A stretch of DNA of 64,000 bases from Vulcanisaeta moutnovskia 768-28 (GTDB taxonomy: Archaea > Thermoproteota > Thermoprotei > Thermoproteales > Thermocladiaceae), in contig NC_015151.1 of the NCBI RefSeq assembly GCF_000190315.1, positions 2,148,509 through 2,212,508 of the forward strand, given 5' to 3'. Below are positions 26,119-35,118 of the stretch, piece by piece; within the stretch, counting starts at the first letter, position 1, and each line of letters begins with the position of its first letter. Position numbers and translations under genes: made by a program. The notes under the pieces were generated by a model. That model was not told where the DNA came from and searched no databases. It was given only the letters and a program-made list of their open reading frames with translations.

Positions 26119-28188
26119 ATGCAGAAAGAATTGTGGGCTTCAATAAGTGAGGGTCAGAGAAGGTCTGTATTAATAAATGCGTTCCTTGGAGCGCTGCTGG
26201 GATCAATAAATGTTTCATCAGTTGTAATTGCGCTACCCGCGATACTCAGGGGTATTGGACTCAGTATTAATACGTCAATAGGCTTCATGATAATGGCATG
26301 GATAATGTTCGCATATCCATTGGTTATGGCTATAACAGTAGCTCTCATTGGTAGATTATCAGACATGTATGGTAGAGGTAGAGTATTTACAATAGGCGAT
26401 GTAGTGTTTACAGTCTCATCATTGCTCCTGGGCTTAACGCCAGGCTATGGAACAATTGCAGGATTTCAGTTAGTTGCCTATAGGTTTATCCAGGGTTTGG
26501 GTGGCGCAATGATGTTCGGCAATAGCGCCGCATTAATAACTGATGTCTTTCCACCAGAACGCAGAGGTGTGGCTCAGGGCATAGTTGGTATTTCATTTAG
26601 TGCAGGTAGTGTGTTGGGTTTAGTGATTGGTGGTTTATTAGCCACAATAAATTGGAGGTGGGTATTCCTATTCAATGCGCCGATAGGCATTGTAAGCATT
26701 ATATGGGCATATAAAAGTGTGTACAAGTTACCCGCAGGCTTCACTAGGACTAAGATTGACTGGATCGGTGCATCATTACTAACACTGTCATTAGTATTAC
26801 TGCTTATGGGATTAATGCTGTCAATGACGCCTTATGAAAATTCATCACTTGGATGGGGTAATCCAATGGTCTGGACATTACTAGGCACTGGTGGTGCCTT
26901 ATTCATAGTATTATTCATCATTGAAGCCAGGATTACTGAGCCAATGCTTAGGGTTAAATTATTCAGGATTAGGCAGTTCACATACGGCGTAGTGAGCAGT
27001 TTATTCCTATTCCTAGCTCAGGGAGCCAACGTATTCGTACTATCACTACTCTTGCAGGCAATTTACCTACCACTCCATGGAATACCCTATGCAGATACAC
27101 CATTGTGGGCTGGCATATACCTAATACCCAGTAGTGTAGCTAATGCAATCTTTGCCCCAATAGGTGGTAAATTATTGAATAAATTTGGTGCTAGGGTCGT
27201 ATCTACACTGGGTGCGGTAATCCTCGCTGTCAGCTTTGAATTACTAACACTACTGCCAATAACGAACTTCAGCTATGTCTGGTTCGCAGTGATACTATTC
27301 ATAATGGGTACAGGTTCAGGTTTATTCCAATCACCAAACCTAGTATCAATACTGAGCGCCGTGCCACCAACAGAGAGGTCAGCTGCGTCAGGTCTAAGGT
27401 CAGCAATGCAGAACATAGGTCTACTAATGAGCTTCGCAATATTCCTAACCCTAGTATTAACTGGTGCATCATCAACATTAGTTAGGTCAATATATAATGC
27501 ATTAGTGAGTGCTGGCGTACCAGTAAGTGACGCAGTTAGGCTCACATCAATACCACCAGTTTATGCCCTATTCGCTGCATTTCTGGGTTATGACCCAATA
27601 AGGACCATGATAACACAGGCCAGTATTTCACTACCAGCCAATGTACTCAGTAGCATAGATCAATTATCGTTCTTTCCAAGTGCCATAGCACCAGCAATGG
27701 CTGTAGGATTCTATTACGCATACCATGCAGCGGCAATATTGGCTGTTATAGCGGCAGTATTCTCATACCTAAGAGGTAGGGAGGTATTTCACCATAATAC
27801 TGTGGAGACTACACAAGTAGCAGCTATAACTAATGTGCCTGAGGGTATTAATGATCCTGATCCCAACTACAACAACAATGGTAATCCAAACATTGACATA
27901 AAGTCTGACCCAGTACTACGTAAGGCCTATGCAGCATACCTACTAATGAACACTGAACTGGGCGAGACAGTACTAAGTAACATAACTAGTAAGGATTTAA
28001 TCTATGCAATAGCCATTACATCAAAGTTACCGAATTGGTTCATCGAATTCATAAACAATATCAATGAATACAACATAAATATGTCAGTGATAGAGTCATT
28101 AACGAAATACGTAAATGTACCGAATTGGTTAATGGAAGTTATTAATGGTTGGTTAAAAATTAATTCATTAAATTCAAACAATAAATAA
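26119..28188 (+). CDS. MFS transporter, DHA2 (14-helix) drug:H+ antiporter type, with C-terminal extension
   Basis: 689 residues. About 14 membrane helices span residues 15-560, with motif A GRLSDMYGRGRVF between helices 2 and 3 and the antiporter motif C-like GISFSAGSVLGLVIGG. DHA2 members export drugs or metabolites using protons. A soluble tail (about 570-689) is unusual: it contains two similar segments, LPNWFIEFINNINEY and VPNWLMEVINGWLKI, after a Pro/Asn-rich linker. TTTATAAATA (26084-26093) is the likely TATA box. The neighbouring epimerase is divergent. Confidence 0.88.
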   Translation: MQKELWASISEGQRRSVLINAFLGALLGSINVSSVVIALPAILRGIGLSINTSIGFMIMAWIMFAYPLVMAITVALIGRLSDMYGRGRVFTIGDVVFTVSSLLLGLTPGYGTIAGFQLVAYRFIQGLGGAMMFGNSAALITDVFPPERRGVAQGIVGISFSAGSVLGLVIGGLLATINWRWVFLFNAPIGIVSIIWAYKSVYKLPAGFTRTKIDWIGASLLTLSLVLLLMGLMLSMTPYENSSLGWGNPMVWTLLGTGGALFIVLFIIEARITEPMLRVKLFRIRQFTYGVVSSLFLFLAQGANVFVLSLLLQAIYLPLHGIPYADTPLWAGIYLIPSSVANAIFAPIGGKLLNKFGARVVSTLGAVILAVSFELLTLLPITNFSYVWFAVILFIMGTGSGLFQSPNLVSILSAVPPTERSAASGLRSAMQNIGLLMSFAIFLTLVLTGASSTLVRSIYNALVSAGVPVSDAVRLTSIPPVYALFAAFLGYDPIRTMITQASISLPANVLSSIDQLSFFPSAIAPAMAVGFYYAYHAAAILAVIAAVFSYLRGREVFHHNTVETTQVAAITNVPEGINDPDPNYNNNGNPNIDIKSDPVLRKAYAAYLLMNTELGETVLSNITSKDLIYAIAITSKLPNWFIEFINNINEYNINMSVIESLTKYVNVPNWLMEVINGWLKINSLNSNNK

Positions 28189-28246
28189 AATTTTTACTCA
28201 TTTTCAATTTTAACGTTTTAAATACATCATTTAACTAAAAAAGAAT

Positions 28247-28390
28247 TCATAGGCGCAATGTATATGCTTTATTACCGCTCCAAACTATCGCTTTACCATC
28301 CCTTAGATACTCAATTACCGTATATCCCTTATAGATTCTCTTCTCATTATTTACTTGCTTATTTTGCGATCTTTCTTTAACCATGAACAT
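28247..28390 (-). CDS. Small basic hypothetical protein (47 aa)
   Basis: 47 residues: a charged N-terminal half (MFMVKERSQNKQVNN) and a compact C-terminal half YTVIEYLRDGKAIVWSGNKA that looks like two beta strands. Coding character is good. The start could be the first or third codon; TATATAAATTT-like sequence (about 28430-28440) lies about 45 nt upstream. It sits alone in the 357-bp space between the MFS and fni genes; the rest of that space holds only AT-rich promoter sequence. Confidence 0.45.
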   Translation of the reverse strand: MFMVKERSQNKQVNNEKRIYKGYTVIEYLRDGKAIVWSGNKAYTLRL

Positions 28391-28545
28391 TTTCTTATCA
28401 CCGAATCAATCAATGCCTCTTCTGTTAATAAATTTATATAGTGAACTGAGTTTAATCAATATATTAGCTCTTAATTACTATATAATCTATATAGTATTTA
28501 AAGAGCTAGGATAAGTTTTTATTCCGTTATTTAACACATGCTTGA

Positions 28546-29622
28546 ATGATTGAGAATAGGAAGGATGATCACATTAGGATTGCCTCAGAGCAAAATGTGG
28601 AGGAGGGTAACAACCTATTTAATGAAGTGCATTTTATTCATATTGCGTTACCTGAGATTGACTTTGACGAGGTTAATACTTCAATTACTATATTCAACAA
28701 GAAATTATCCTTTCCCTTCATTATTGGTGCAATGACTGGCGGTACAGAAACTGCTGAAAAAATAAACACCACACTTGCCAAGTGTGCTGAGGAGTTTAAT
28801 ATTGGCATGTATGTCGGTTCCCAAAGAATTGCTATTGTTAAGCCAGAAACCGCTAGGAGCTTTAGGATTGTTGCTGAAAATGCACCAACTGCCCTTAAAA
28901 TAGCAAATCTAGGAGCTCCACAGGTCTCTAGGCTTGATGAGAAGATACTCGTTGATTGGGTTTCCCAGGCCATAGACATGATTAATGCCGACGCAATAGC
29001 CATCCACCTAAACCCAGCACAGGAGGTTTTTCAGCCTGAGGGTGAGCCTTGGTTTAGGGGTGTTATTGATAAGCTTAGATTCATTAAGAAGATAGCCAAT
29101 AGACCATTGATAGTTAAGGAGGTTGGTAATGGAATATCCATGGAGGTTGCTAGAATCCTTGCCTCAAGGGTTAATCCAGATGCCATTGACGTGGCGGGTA
29201 TTGGCGGTACATCATTCATAAGGATAGAGAGCATAAGAGCCGGGGCGATTGATGAGGCCAATGTATTCAGTGGTTGGGGTATACCAACGGCAATAGCCAT
29301 ATGCGAGGTTAGGAACGTTTATGATGGGGTAATAATAGCGTCTGGTGGTATTAGGAGTGGCCTTGATGGAGCTAAGGCAATGGCTATTGGTGCAAATGCA
29401 TTCTCAATGTCGAGACCACTCCTATTAGCTGCACTTAAGGGATTTGATGAAACAAAGAAGTTCATAGGTAAATTACTCAGGGAGTTTAAGATAGCAATGT
29501 TTCTCACAGGATCGAGAAATGTCAATGAACTTAACAATGCGCCTGTGGTTTTTGGTCAAACAATAATTTCCTGGCTAGGTCAGAGAAATGTTTCATGTAA
29601 GCACGTAAGTGCTAGTAAGTAA
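28546..29622 (+). CDS. fni: Isopentenyl-diphosphate delta-isomerase, type 2 (FMN, NAD(P)H)
   Basis: 358 residues. The N-terminal RKDDHIRIA is the type 2 IDI signature, followed by IGAMTGGT (phosphate/FMN loop), VGSQR, HLNPAQE with the catalytic Gln-Glu region, KEVGNGIS and GIRSG for FMN phosphate. It interconverts IPP and DMAPP for archaeal isoprenoid lipids. It connects functionally to the GGPP synthase and geranylgeranyl reductase genes at 45-47 kb. The ATG at 28546 lies about 26 nt after TAAGTTTTTATTC. Confidence 0.95.
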   Translation: MIENRKDDHIRIASEQNVEEGNNLFNEVHFIHIALPEIDFDEVNTSITIFNKKLSFPFIIGAMTGGTETAEKINTTLAKCAEEFNIGMYVGSQRIAIVKPETARSFRIVAENAPTALKIANLGAPQVSRLDEKILVDWVSQAIDMINADAIAIHLNPAQEVFQPEGEPWFRGVIDKLRFIKKIANRPLIVKEVGNGISMEVARILASRVNPDAIDVAGIGGTSFIRIESIRAGAIDEANVFSGWGIPTAIAICEVRNVYDGVIIASGGIRSGLDGAKAMAIGANAFSMSRPLLLAALKGFDETKKFIGKLLREFKIAMFLTGSRNVNELNNAPVVFGQTIISWLGQRNVSCKHVSASK

Positions 29623-29692
29623 TATAATCAACATGGCGATTAAGAATTAACATAAGCATTTTATAGCCGTGAATTAATTATATAATGGGATT

Positions 29693-30115
29693 ATGGCGCT
29701 TCAGGGAGTTTCATGTCCAAAATGCGGTTCAAGGAGAATAACAATTGTTGTTTCAGATATACTGACATTTAAATGCATTGATTGTGGTTATACCTGGTCA
29801 CCAAACCTACCAGCTCAGGGCTTAGTACATACTAAGGTGGGTGATATTCATTGGACTGAGATTAAGAAGATTATGGAGGATGCCATGAACTACGTCATTA
29901 AGATACTTAGCGAGAATGTTATTAGTTGTAATGACATTATTAATAAGGTGCAGGAGAAGTATGGGAATTACCTAACTTCACGCGAGATCCTTAGGACCAT
30001 AATAAATGGCATTAAGAGATACCTCGAGGAGATCAGGTACAAGGACCAAAATAAGTACTCAACCCTTAGCGCAGAGCTTAATAGGTGCAGAGAATTAATT
30101 AGTACGAAGGATTAA
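29693..30115 (+). CDS. Zinc-ribbon protein, function unknown
   Basis: 140 residues. An N-terminal zinc ribbon C8-x2-C11 ... C28-x2-C31 (CPKCG and CIDCG) resembles TFIIB/TFS-type ribbons. The rest is helical (60-140), including ILSENVISCNDIINKVQEKYG, which could be a winged-helix-like portion. It is likely a nucleic acid-related protein but no named family is recognised. It starts 70 bp after fni and is convergent with the uL2 gene, whose stop is 2 bp away. Confidence 0.65.
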   Translation: MALQGVSCPKCGSRRITIVVSDILTFKCIDCGYTWSPNLPAQGLVHTKVGDIHWTEIKKIMEDAMNYVIKILSENVISCNDIINKVQEKYGNYLTSREILRTIINGIKRYLEEIRYKDQNKYSTLSAELNRCRELISTKD

Positions 30116-30116
30116 T

Positions 30117-30932
30117 TTACTCAGATGGCATTGCGCTTGACCTCTTATTCTTAAGTCTGGTCTTCTTTGAGTACCCTGAGGCCCAAACTCTCCTACTCCT
30201 TGGAACTATCTGTGGACATCTCCTACCCGTACATCTTGGTGCTATGAAACCAATCTTCTGACCAGGTGGTGCAGTCCTTGAAACAGGTGTCCCACCCTTC
30301 TGATGGCTACCACCGCCATGCGGATGCGCATATGGATTCATAGCCTTACCTCTAACTAATGGATACTTCCAAGACTTGGCAAGGGCCTTATAGTACTTGA
30401 CGCCGGCCTTAAGCATGGGTTTCTCAATCCTACCGCCACCAGCCACAATACCGACGGTAGCCCTAGCCCTTGAATCAATCTCCATAACCTTACCACTGGG
30501 TAACTGAACGACTGTCGTTTCACCCTTATGTATCAGAACGACTGCATAGGTCCCGCTGGATCTAACGAATTTACCACCATCATTAGGCCTTTTCTCAATG
30601 TTATATATCATGGAACCCTCAGGAATCCTACTAAGTGGTAATATATTACCTGGCATTGGCCTTGCTGATGCGCCAATCTCAATTATTTGACCGATATACA
30701 TGCCCTCAGCCGCGTAGTTCAAGAACTCCCTACCATCTTCAAGCGCTATCCTAGCCACAGGTGCATTAAGACCCGGCACATGCATCAACTCCTTAACAAC
30801 ACCCCTAACAACGCCATTAAGCTCAGTCTCACCCATTGACAGGTACTTAACGGGACCCTCCCTAATCCAGCTAGGGCTTCTGAACTGCGAACCACCTCTC
30901 CCTCGTCTCTGCACTAGTATTTTCTTGCCCAC
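30117..30932 (-). CDS. rpl2: 50S ribosomal protein uL2 (L2)
   Basis: 271 residues. The N-terminal GKKILVQRRGRGGSQFRSP and the C-terminal PHGGGSHQKGGTPVSRTAPPG (split here by function: His-rich PTC loop) are the archaeal uL2 hallmarks; the loop His reaches the peptidyl transferase region. It is slightly longer than most archaeal L2 (about 240), mostly by a basic C-terminal tail. The start is GTG at 30932. Notably it stands alone, outside a ribosomal protein cluster, and shares a promoter region with the divergent endonuclease gene. Confidence 0.97.
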   Translation of the reverse strand: MGKKILVQRRGRGGSQFRSPSWIREGPVKYLSMGETELNGVVRGVVKELMHVPGLNAPVARIALEDGREFLNYAAEGMYIGQIIEIGASARPMPGNILPLSRIPEGSMIYNIEKRPNDGGKFVRSSGTYAVVLIHKGETTVVQLPSGKVMEIDSRARATVGIVAGGGRIEKPMLKAGVKYYKALAKSWKYPLVRGKAMNPYAHPHGGGSHQKGGTPVSRTAPPGQKIGFIAPRCTGRRCPQIVPRSRRVWASGYSKKTRLKNKRSSAMPSE

Positions 30933-30964
30933 GATTAATCCCGTTAATGGTGATGGATAGTGGG

Positions 30965-30978
30965 TTTTTAAATATTTA
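30965..30978. promoter_or_regulatory. Shared bidirectional TATA element for rpl2 and the endonuclease gene
   Basis: TTTTTAAATATTTA is nearly symmetric. Its centre (30971) is about 26 nt before the GTG at 30998 on the plus strand and about 39 nt before the uL2 start at 30932 on the minus strand, so it can serve both genes. This favours the shorter start for the plus-strand gene. Confidence 0.5.
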
Positions 30979-30997
30979 CATTGATGGGTTATGCATA

Positions 30998-31540
30998 GTG
31001 AAGGAAATGAAGAATCAGGAAAAGGTAGTAATCGTTAAGAGGATAGGGTCTGATGAGTACAGCCTTGTTAAGATTGATAATGGAGATTTACATGAACTCG
31101 AGGATAGAGGTATTGGTGAGGTAAAAAATGATACCTTCGTTCTAAAGCCTATAGAGCTCATATACCTATCCATAATTGGGTACAGGGTGATGATTAATGA
31201 CAATGAGGTGGGTGTGGATGAGTTAATAAGGGAGGCGAAGAATCCGCATGCCTTAACGGTGTACCTGGATATGAGGAAGAGGGGTTACTTCATAAAACCC
31301 GTGGTTAATGGACCGGTGGATTTCCTGGTATGGGATAAGGGTAAGAGCCCGGTGAGTTCGAGTCCCAGGTACATGATTAAGATAGTCACTGAGGGGTTGG
31401 GTATACAGGTAATGGAATTACTAAATGTGCTAAAGTACAGTGAGAGTATGGGTGCGCAGTTAGTCCTTGCACTCGTGAGCTCCGAGGGGGTTATCACTTA
31501 TTATAAGGCATTCACATTTAAGCCTGTTAAGGGTGGTTAA
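30998..31540 (+). CDS. tRNA-splicing endonuclease subunit, structural (non-catalytic) type
   Basis: The protein has the endonuclease fold order: small N-terminal domain, LKPIELIYLSIIGY, then YLDMRKRGYFIKPVV, FLVWDKG and a final strand pair. Catalytic EndA subunits have His in an S-H-S segment and a Lys near the end; here these positions read SSPRYMIK and QLVLALVSSEG, so the catalytic His and Lys are missing. Crenarchaeal enzymes are heterotetramers of a catalytic and a structural subunit; this looks like the structural one. The frame is open from 30947 (197 codons) but the TATA element at 30965-30978 supports GTG at 30998. Confidence 0.75.
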   Translation: MKEMKNQEKVVIVKRIGSDEYSLVKIDNGDLHELEDRGIGEVKNDTFVLKPIELIYLSIIGYRVMINDNEVGVDELIREAKNPHALTVYLDMRKRGYFIKPVVNGPVDFLVWDKGKSPVSSSPRYMIKIVTEGLGIQVMELLNVLKYSESMGAQLVLALVSSEGVITYYKAFTFKPVKGG

Positions 31541-31543
31541 TTC

Positions 31544-31843
31544 ATGGTCACGATTAAGGACATAGAGCAGGTATTAACTATGGTTAGAAACAAGGGACTC
31601 AGGGTCATCATTAGGCTGAGAAAGTCGAGGAACATGATCGCCCTTGAGAGGGAGATTAGGGCCTTGAGCCCCGAGGGTAATTACGTGGCCTGGGCCTCGG
31701 CATTTCCAGCACCGCCTCATCAAATAATTGATGCGTATGGGATAGCCTCAATAGAGATTTACTGCAGGAATGAATTAATTAAGCAGTTAAGTGATTGGAG
31801 AGAACTTGTCAAGGAGCTCCAGATACTAAACGAGTGCCATTAA
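31544..31843 (+). CDS. Hypothetical protein downstream of the endonuclease subunit
   Basis: 99 residues, alpha/beta: VTIKDIEQVLTMVRNKGLR, then a strand, EREIRALSPEGNY, AWASAFPAPPHQIIDAY and a C-terminal helix. No family recognised. It begins 4 bp after the endonuclease stop, so it is in the same operon and may be linked to tRNA processing. Its stop overlaps the convergent radical SAM gene by 4 bp. Confidence 0.6.
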   Translation: MVTIKDIEQVLTMVRNKGLRVIIRLRKSRNMIALEREIRALSPEGNYVAWASAFPAPPHQIIDAYGIASIEIYCRNELIKQLSDWRELVKELQILNECH

Positions 31844-32748
31844 CCACTCTCTACGTCGTACTCCCTATTGCCTATTCTCAACTTAATGACAACACCACCC
31901 TCGCCCCTGCTCTCTACCGTACCGTCATCAAGCACTACCTCATCTCCGCCACTAACCCTCATATTAATCCTAAACAGCCTAGCGCCAATTTGTGCAAGGT
32001 CCTTATAGCGGGATGTGCATACGTTGACGCTTATCCAGGGCCACCTCCTCCTAATCTCAGTGGCTATTTTAATGCCGGCATCAATACTGCCTATGACACT
32101 ACCGTCGGGCCCCGGTTTATAGCCCATGCTTATTAAATTATTTATGTTTGCGGGGCTTACGTCAAGTTCATTTATGTTCACAAAGCTTATCAAGCCATTA
32201 TTAATGAGTAATTCGGCAACCTTAACAATATCATTCTCGAACCGGGGCAGGGCAGGCACCTCAAGACCAAGCTCAATGCCCGCGTCCTTTAACATCTTGA
32301 GTAAACCAAGCTTACCGCTTAACTGAGCTGGGTTTACTGCGTGTATTCTAACCTCATCAATACCGCTGCCAGCCAATTTCTTAATGGCATCCTCATTAAT
32401 ATTGAGGACGTGGGTATACATGTGTATATGGAAGTCCCGTCCATACGTATCCTTGAGTAGTCTCACCAGTTCAACGACCCTATCAACAACCATTATTGGG
32501 TCACCACCAGTGATGGCGAGACCATTAGACCCAGCCCTATCCAGCTCATCAATTATGTCGTCCGGGAACTTGCTGACCGGCCTATCATTGATGAACATCA
32601 CGTCCTTACCAAACCTATCCCTACTGACCGGGCAATAGAAGCAGTTCAGTGGGCATATTCCCGTTATGAAGAGCACACTCTTAATACCCAGTTGGCACTG
32701 CCTACATCCCCTTGCAAACTCTCCAAACACTATATTGAGTCGTTTCAT
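31840..32748 (-). CDS. Radical SAM protein, COG2108-like
   Basis: 302 residues. C32-x3-C36-x2-C39 (ICPLNCFYCP) is the SAM cluster motif; an extra C15-x2-C18 pair (GCRQCQLG) precedes it, as in archaeal COG2108 proteins related to pyruvate formate-lyase activating enzyme. AITGGDP is the SAM-contact motif. After the barrel (about to 225) there is a small beta C-terminal domain ending RIGNREYDVES. Function is unknown; a role in RNA modification has often been considered for such proteins. Confidence 0.85.
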   Translation of the reverse strand: MKRLNIVFGEFARGCRQCQLGIKSVLFITGICPLNCFYCPVSRDRFGKDVMFINDRPVSKFPDDIIDELDRAGSNGLAITGGDPIMVVDRVVELVRLLKDTYGRDFHIHMYTHVLNINEDAIKKLAGSGIDEVRIHAVNPAQLSGKLGLLKMLKDAGIELGLEVPALPRFENDIVKVAELLINNGLISFVNINELDVSPANINNLISMGYKPGPDGSVIGSIDAGIKIATEIRRRWPWISVNVCTSRYKDLAQIGARLFRINMRVSGGDEVVLDDGTVESRGEGGVVIKLRIGNREYDVESG

Positions 32749-32828
32749 CGCTCAGGAGGCTATAGTGTACCCCCTTATAAATGCATGTGCGTTAAGCATT
32801 TTAATGAATTTAAAGACGCAGCAATACG

Positions 32829-33401
32829 ATGTATAGGTTTAGAAATACATTAATAGTGTTTTTAATATCCACGGCATTCACAATACCCATATTCATAGCC
32901 ATGGACATAAACCAAACCGCCTATGAAGCAATAGTTGCATTATTGGGCAGCACATGGCCTCCAATAACGCCCTGGGGCTTTGTAACCGCAATTTTCGCTC
33001 ACCCTACGGTTGAGGATTACGTATTCGACATGCTAACCCTATGGATGATAGGTCCATACTTCGAAACCATGTTTGGAACGAGAAACTTCTGGCTCACCTT
33101 CATGCTTAGCGGTATAGCTTCCGCGCTCTCGCCAATACTCTACTACACAATGGGAACTCCAGTCCTCGTTGGCGGCTCATCGGGCGCGTTATTCGGGATA
33201 ATCGGCTTCATAATAGCTACGCCGCACAGGGGCGTAATACTGGCGAATCCAATAAACATAATAGCAATAATATTCCTACTATCACCACTGGCCTTCGCCT
33301 TCGGCATAGCCTACCTAGGTCACCTACTCGGCTTTATTGTGGGAATCATAATTGGATATCTGGATATAAAAAGACGAAAAATGCAGTACTTTACTTTTTA
33401 A
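32829..33401 (+). CDS. Rhomboid family intramembrane serine protease
   Basis: 190 residues, six predicted membrane helices. The catalytic serine is S118 in GGSSGALFG (GxSG) and the histidine H165 in AYLGHLLGF, the rhomboid dyad. WMIGPYFETMFG matches the loop between helices 1 and 2. It cleaves substrates within the membrane; the substrate is unknown. It is a minimal six-helix form. TTTAATGAATTTAAAG just upstream contains the probable TATA box. Confidence 0.88.
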   Translation: MYRFRNTLIVFLISTAFTIPIFIAMDINQTAYEAIVALLGSTWPPITPWGFVTAIFAHPTVEDYVFDMLTLWMIGPYFETMFGTRNFWLTFMLSGIASALSPILYYTMGTPVLVGGSSGALFGIIGFIIATPHRGVILANPINIIAIIFLLSPLAFAFGIAYLGHLLGFIVGIIIGYLDIKRRKMQYFTF

Positions 33402-33496
33402 TAATTTTATTTAATAAAAAGTAAATTAATGAGAAACGCAAACGATATCATAAGTACTTTATTAATTAAACAGTAGAGATTACTTAGGAGATTATT

Positions 33497-33721
33497 ATGG
33501 CATCTGAAGTTTCAAATGCAATAATGATTTATTACGGCAGATGTAAATCGGGTAAGAAATGCATACCCATTAAACCTGTGACCGATTTTGAGAAAAGACA
33601 GAAAGTTATTGAATTACTAAATGAAGCTATTAATCGGATCGAAGAGTGGAATATTTGGAGTACTCGATGGATAGATGAAATGTATGCAAAAATCGCGGAA
33701 AAAAATAATGGAAACATTTAA
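33497..33721 (+). CDS. Hypothetical protein preceding the PaREP2b-like gene
   Basis: 74 residues. The N-terminal half has GRCKSGKKCIPIKPVTDFEKRQK, then helices ending EMYAKIAEKNNGNI. It overlaps the next gene by 14 nt, so both may be translated together. No family recognised; small partners beside PaREP genes are common in Thermoproteales (general knowledge). The ATG follows GGAG with good spacing (ACTTAGGAGATTATT), a rare visible Shine-Dalgarno in this window. Confidence 0.55.
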   Translation: MASEVSNAIMIYYGRCKSGKKCIPIKPVTDFEKRQKVIELLNEAINRIEEWNIWSTRWIDEMYAKIAEKNNGNI

Positions 33722-35033
33722 ACGATTTGAGGATAATGATGAATATTCTAAGAAAATTATTGATGTTATTAACGAGATATCTAGATTTTTGTTAAATTAC
33801 TTAGGGGATAAATTTAAAGAGTATTGGTTTAGTAGCGTAAGTAATGAAATTAAGGAATTGATCGATAGTTTAACAAATAATAAATCAAAGATATTGATAA
33901 ACGAGACAGGGAAGTCCTTAATGGTACATGTATATGGGAATAGGATCGGGCTCAACGTTAATAAGATCTTTCCAAGTGGTAGTATAGTTGTTCAATTAAT
34001 GATAAAGGGTTTAAGCGGTTTTTATATCGATATTCCTGATGTATTCAGGAAATTAATGGGCAAGAAGGAGTATAGAAAATTCGTAGAGAAAGTCCTTATT
34101 CCAATGAGACTTGGCTGGGCGGCCACTGATGAAAGTAAGCGTGAGGATAATAAACCAGCGATAGCTACAACACAGCTGTGGCAGGTATTACTATGGCTTT
34201 TGCTATATCCAGGTAGGGTTTATGTAATTACGCCTATCATTAATGTAAATAAAAGTAACATAACAATGGTATGGCAGTTAAGAGCTCATGATCACAAGTC
34301 GCTCAAACTTACTGCCTTAAATAATGCTATTAGGCTTGATAATGTAGCATTTTTAATTTTTATACTAGCCGTAATTCTTGGCGATGGTGATGTTACCATT
34401 GAACCTCTTAATAATAGTGTTAAACCAATGATAAGACTTGCCATTAGCTCTATCAGGTTTGAGAATTGGAGATTGATTCTTGATAGACTTAAAACCATGA
34501 GTATCGAATGGAGTAAGATTGAGAGCAGTGGTAAGATTGATGTCGTAATTAGTACTAATTATGCCATTGATTTAGCTAAGCTAATAATTGGTGCTTTACC
34601 GCTATTAATGAGAGCTTTTCTCGATATTTTAGAGAATTTGGGGCTTGAGAAATGGAGCAACTTAAAGCTAATTGCTAATATGAAATTAAATCGTCGAAAG
34701 GGTAATGCGCAAATTGAGATTGCTGGTATAAAATTTACAGTACGTGTTACGAGATCCGCAGTTGAACTGCAGGTTTTAAGAAAGAATGAAACTGAAGCAG
34801 ATGAAATTATTAAACAAGTAAAGAACGTGTATGGTAAGGACTTCGATATTAGAAAAAGAAAATACGATAACAAAATAAAAATTATAATTCCATGGGTTGA
34901 AATATTAAAGCATGATGATATCAAGGCTAAGGTCGTGGCTAAACTTTATGAAATGTTAAATCGAATTAAAGACGATAAAGGAAGAAAATGGATAATTAAG
35001 AACATACGAAAACTCACTATGAATAAATCATGA
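33708..35033 (+). CDS. PaREP2b-like protein (crenarchaeal repeat-family protein)
   Basis: About 441 residues from the ATG at 33708 (frame opens at 33675). The central part has LGWAATDESKREDN, AIATTQLWQVLLWLL, YVITPIINVNKSNITMVW and RAHDHKSLK, which correspond to the PaREP2b family found in multiple copies in Pyrobaculum and relatives. AFLIFILAVILGDGDV resembles the LAGLIDADG-type L-x-G-D-G motif, so an ancient homing endonuclease origin is conceivable. The function of PaREP2b is unknown. It is slightly AT-richer and Lys-richer than neighbours, fitting a mobile or lineage-specific gene. Confidence 0.65.
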   Translation: METFKRFEDNDEYSKKIIDVINEISRFLLNYLGDKFKEYWFSSVSNEIKELIDSLTNNKSKILINETGKSLMVHVYGNRIGLNVNKIFPSGSIVVQLMIKGLSGFYIDIPDVFRKLMGKKEYRKFVEKVLIPMRLGWAATDESKREDNKPAIATTQLWQVLLWLLLYPGRVYVITPIINVNKSNITMVWQLRAHDHKSLKLTALNNAIRLDNVAFLIFILAVILGDGDVTIEPLNNSVKPMIRLAISSIRFENWRLILDRLKTMSIEWSKIESSGKIDVVISTNYAIDLAKLIIGALPLLMRAFLDILENLGLEKWSNLKLIANMKLNRRKGNAQIEIAGIKFTVRVTRSAVELQVLRKNETEADEIIKQVKNVYGKDFDIRKRKYDNKIKIIIPWVEILKHDDIKAKVVAKLYEMLNRIKDDKGRKWIIKNIRKLTMNKS

Positions 35034-35118
35034 CATAGATAGATAGTAAGTAAAACTCTATGCATTCACCTAACGGAAAGCATTACGGCATTGTCTTACT
35101 TGCATCAAATCTTAATTC

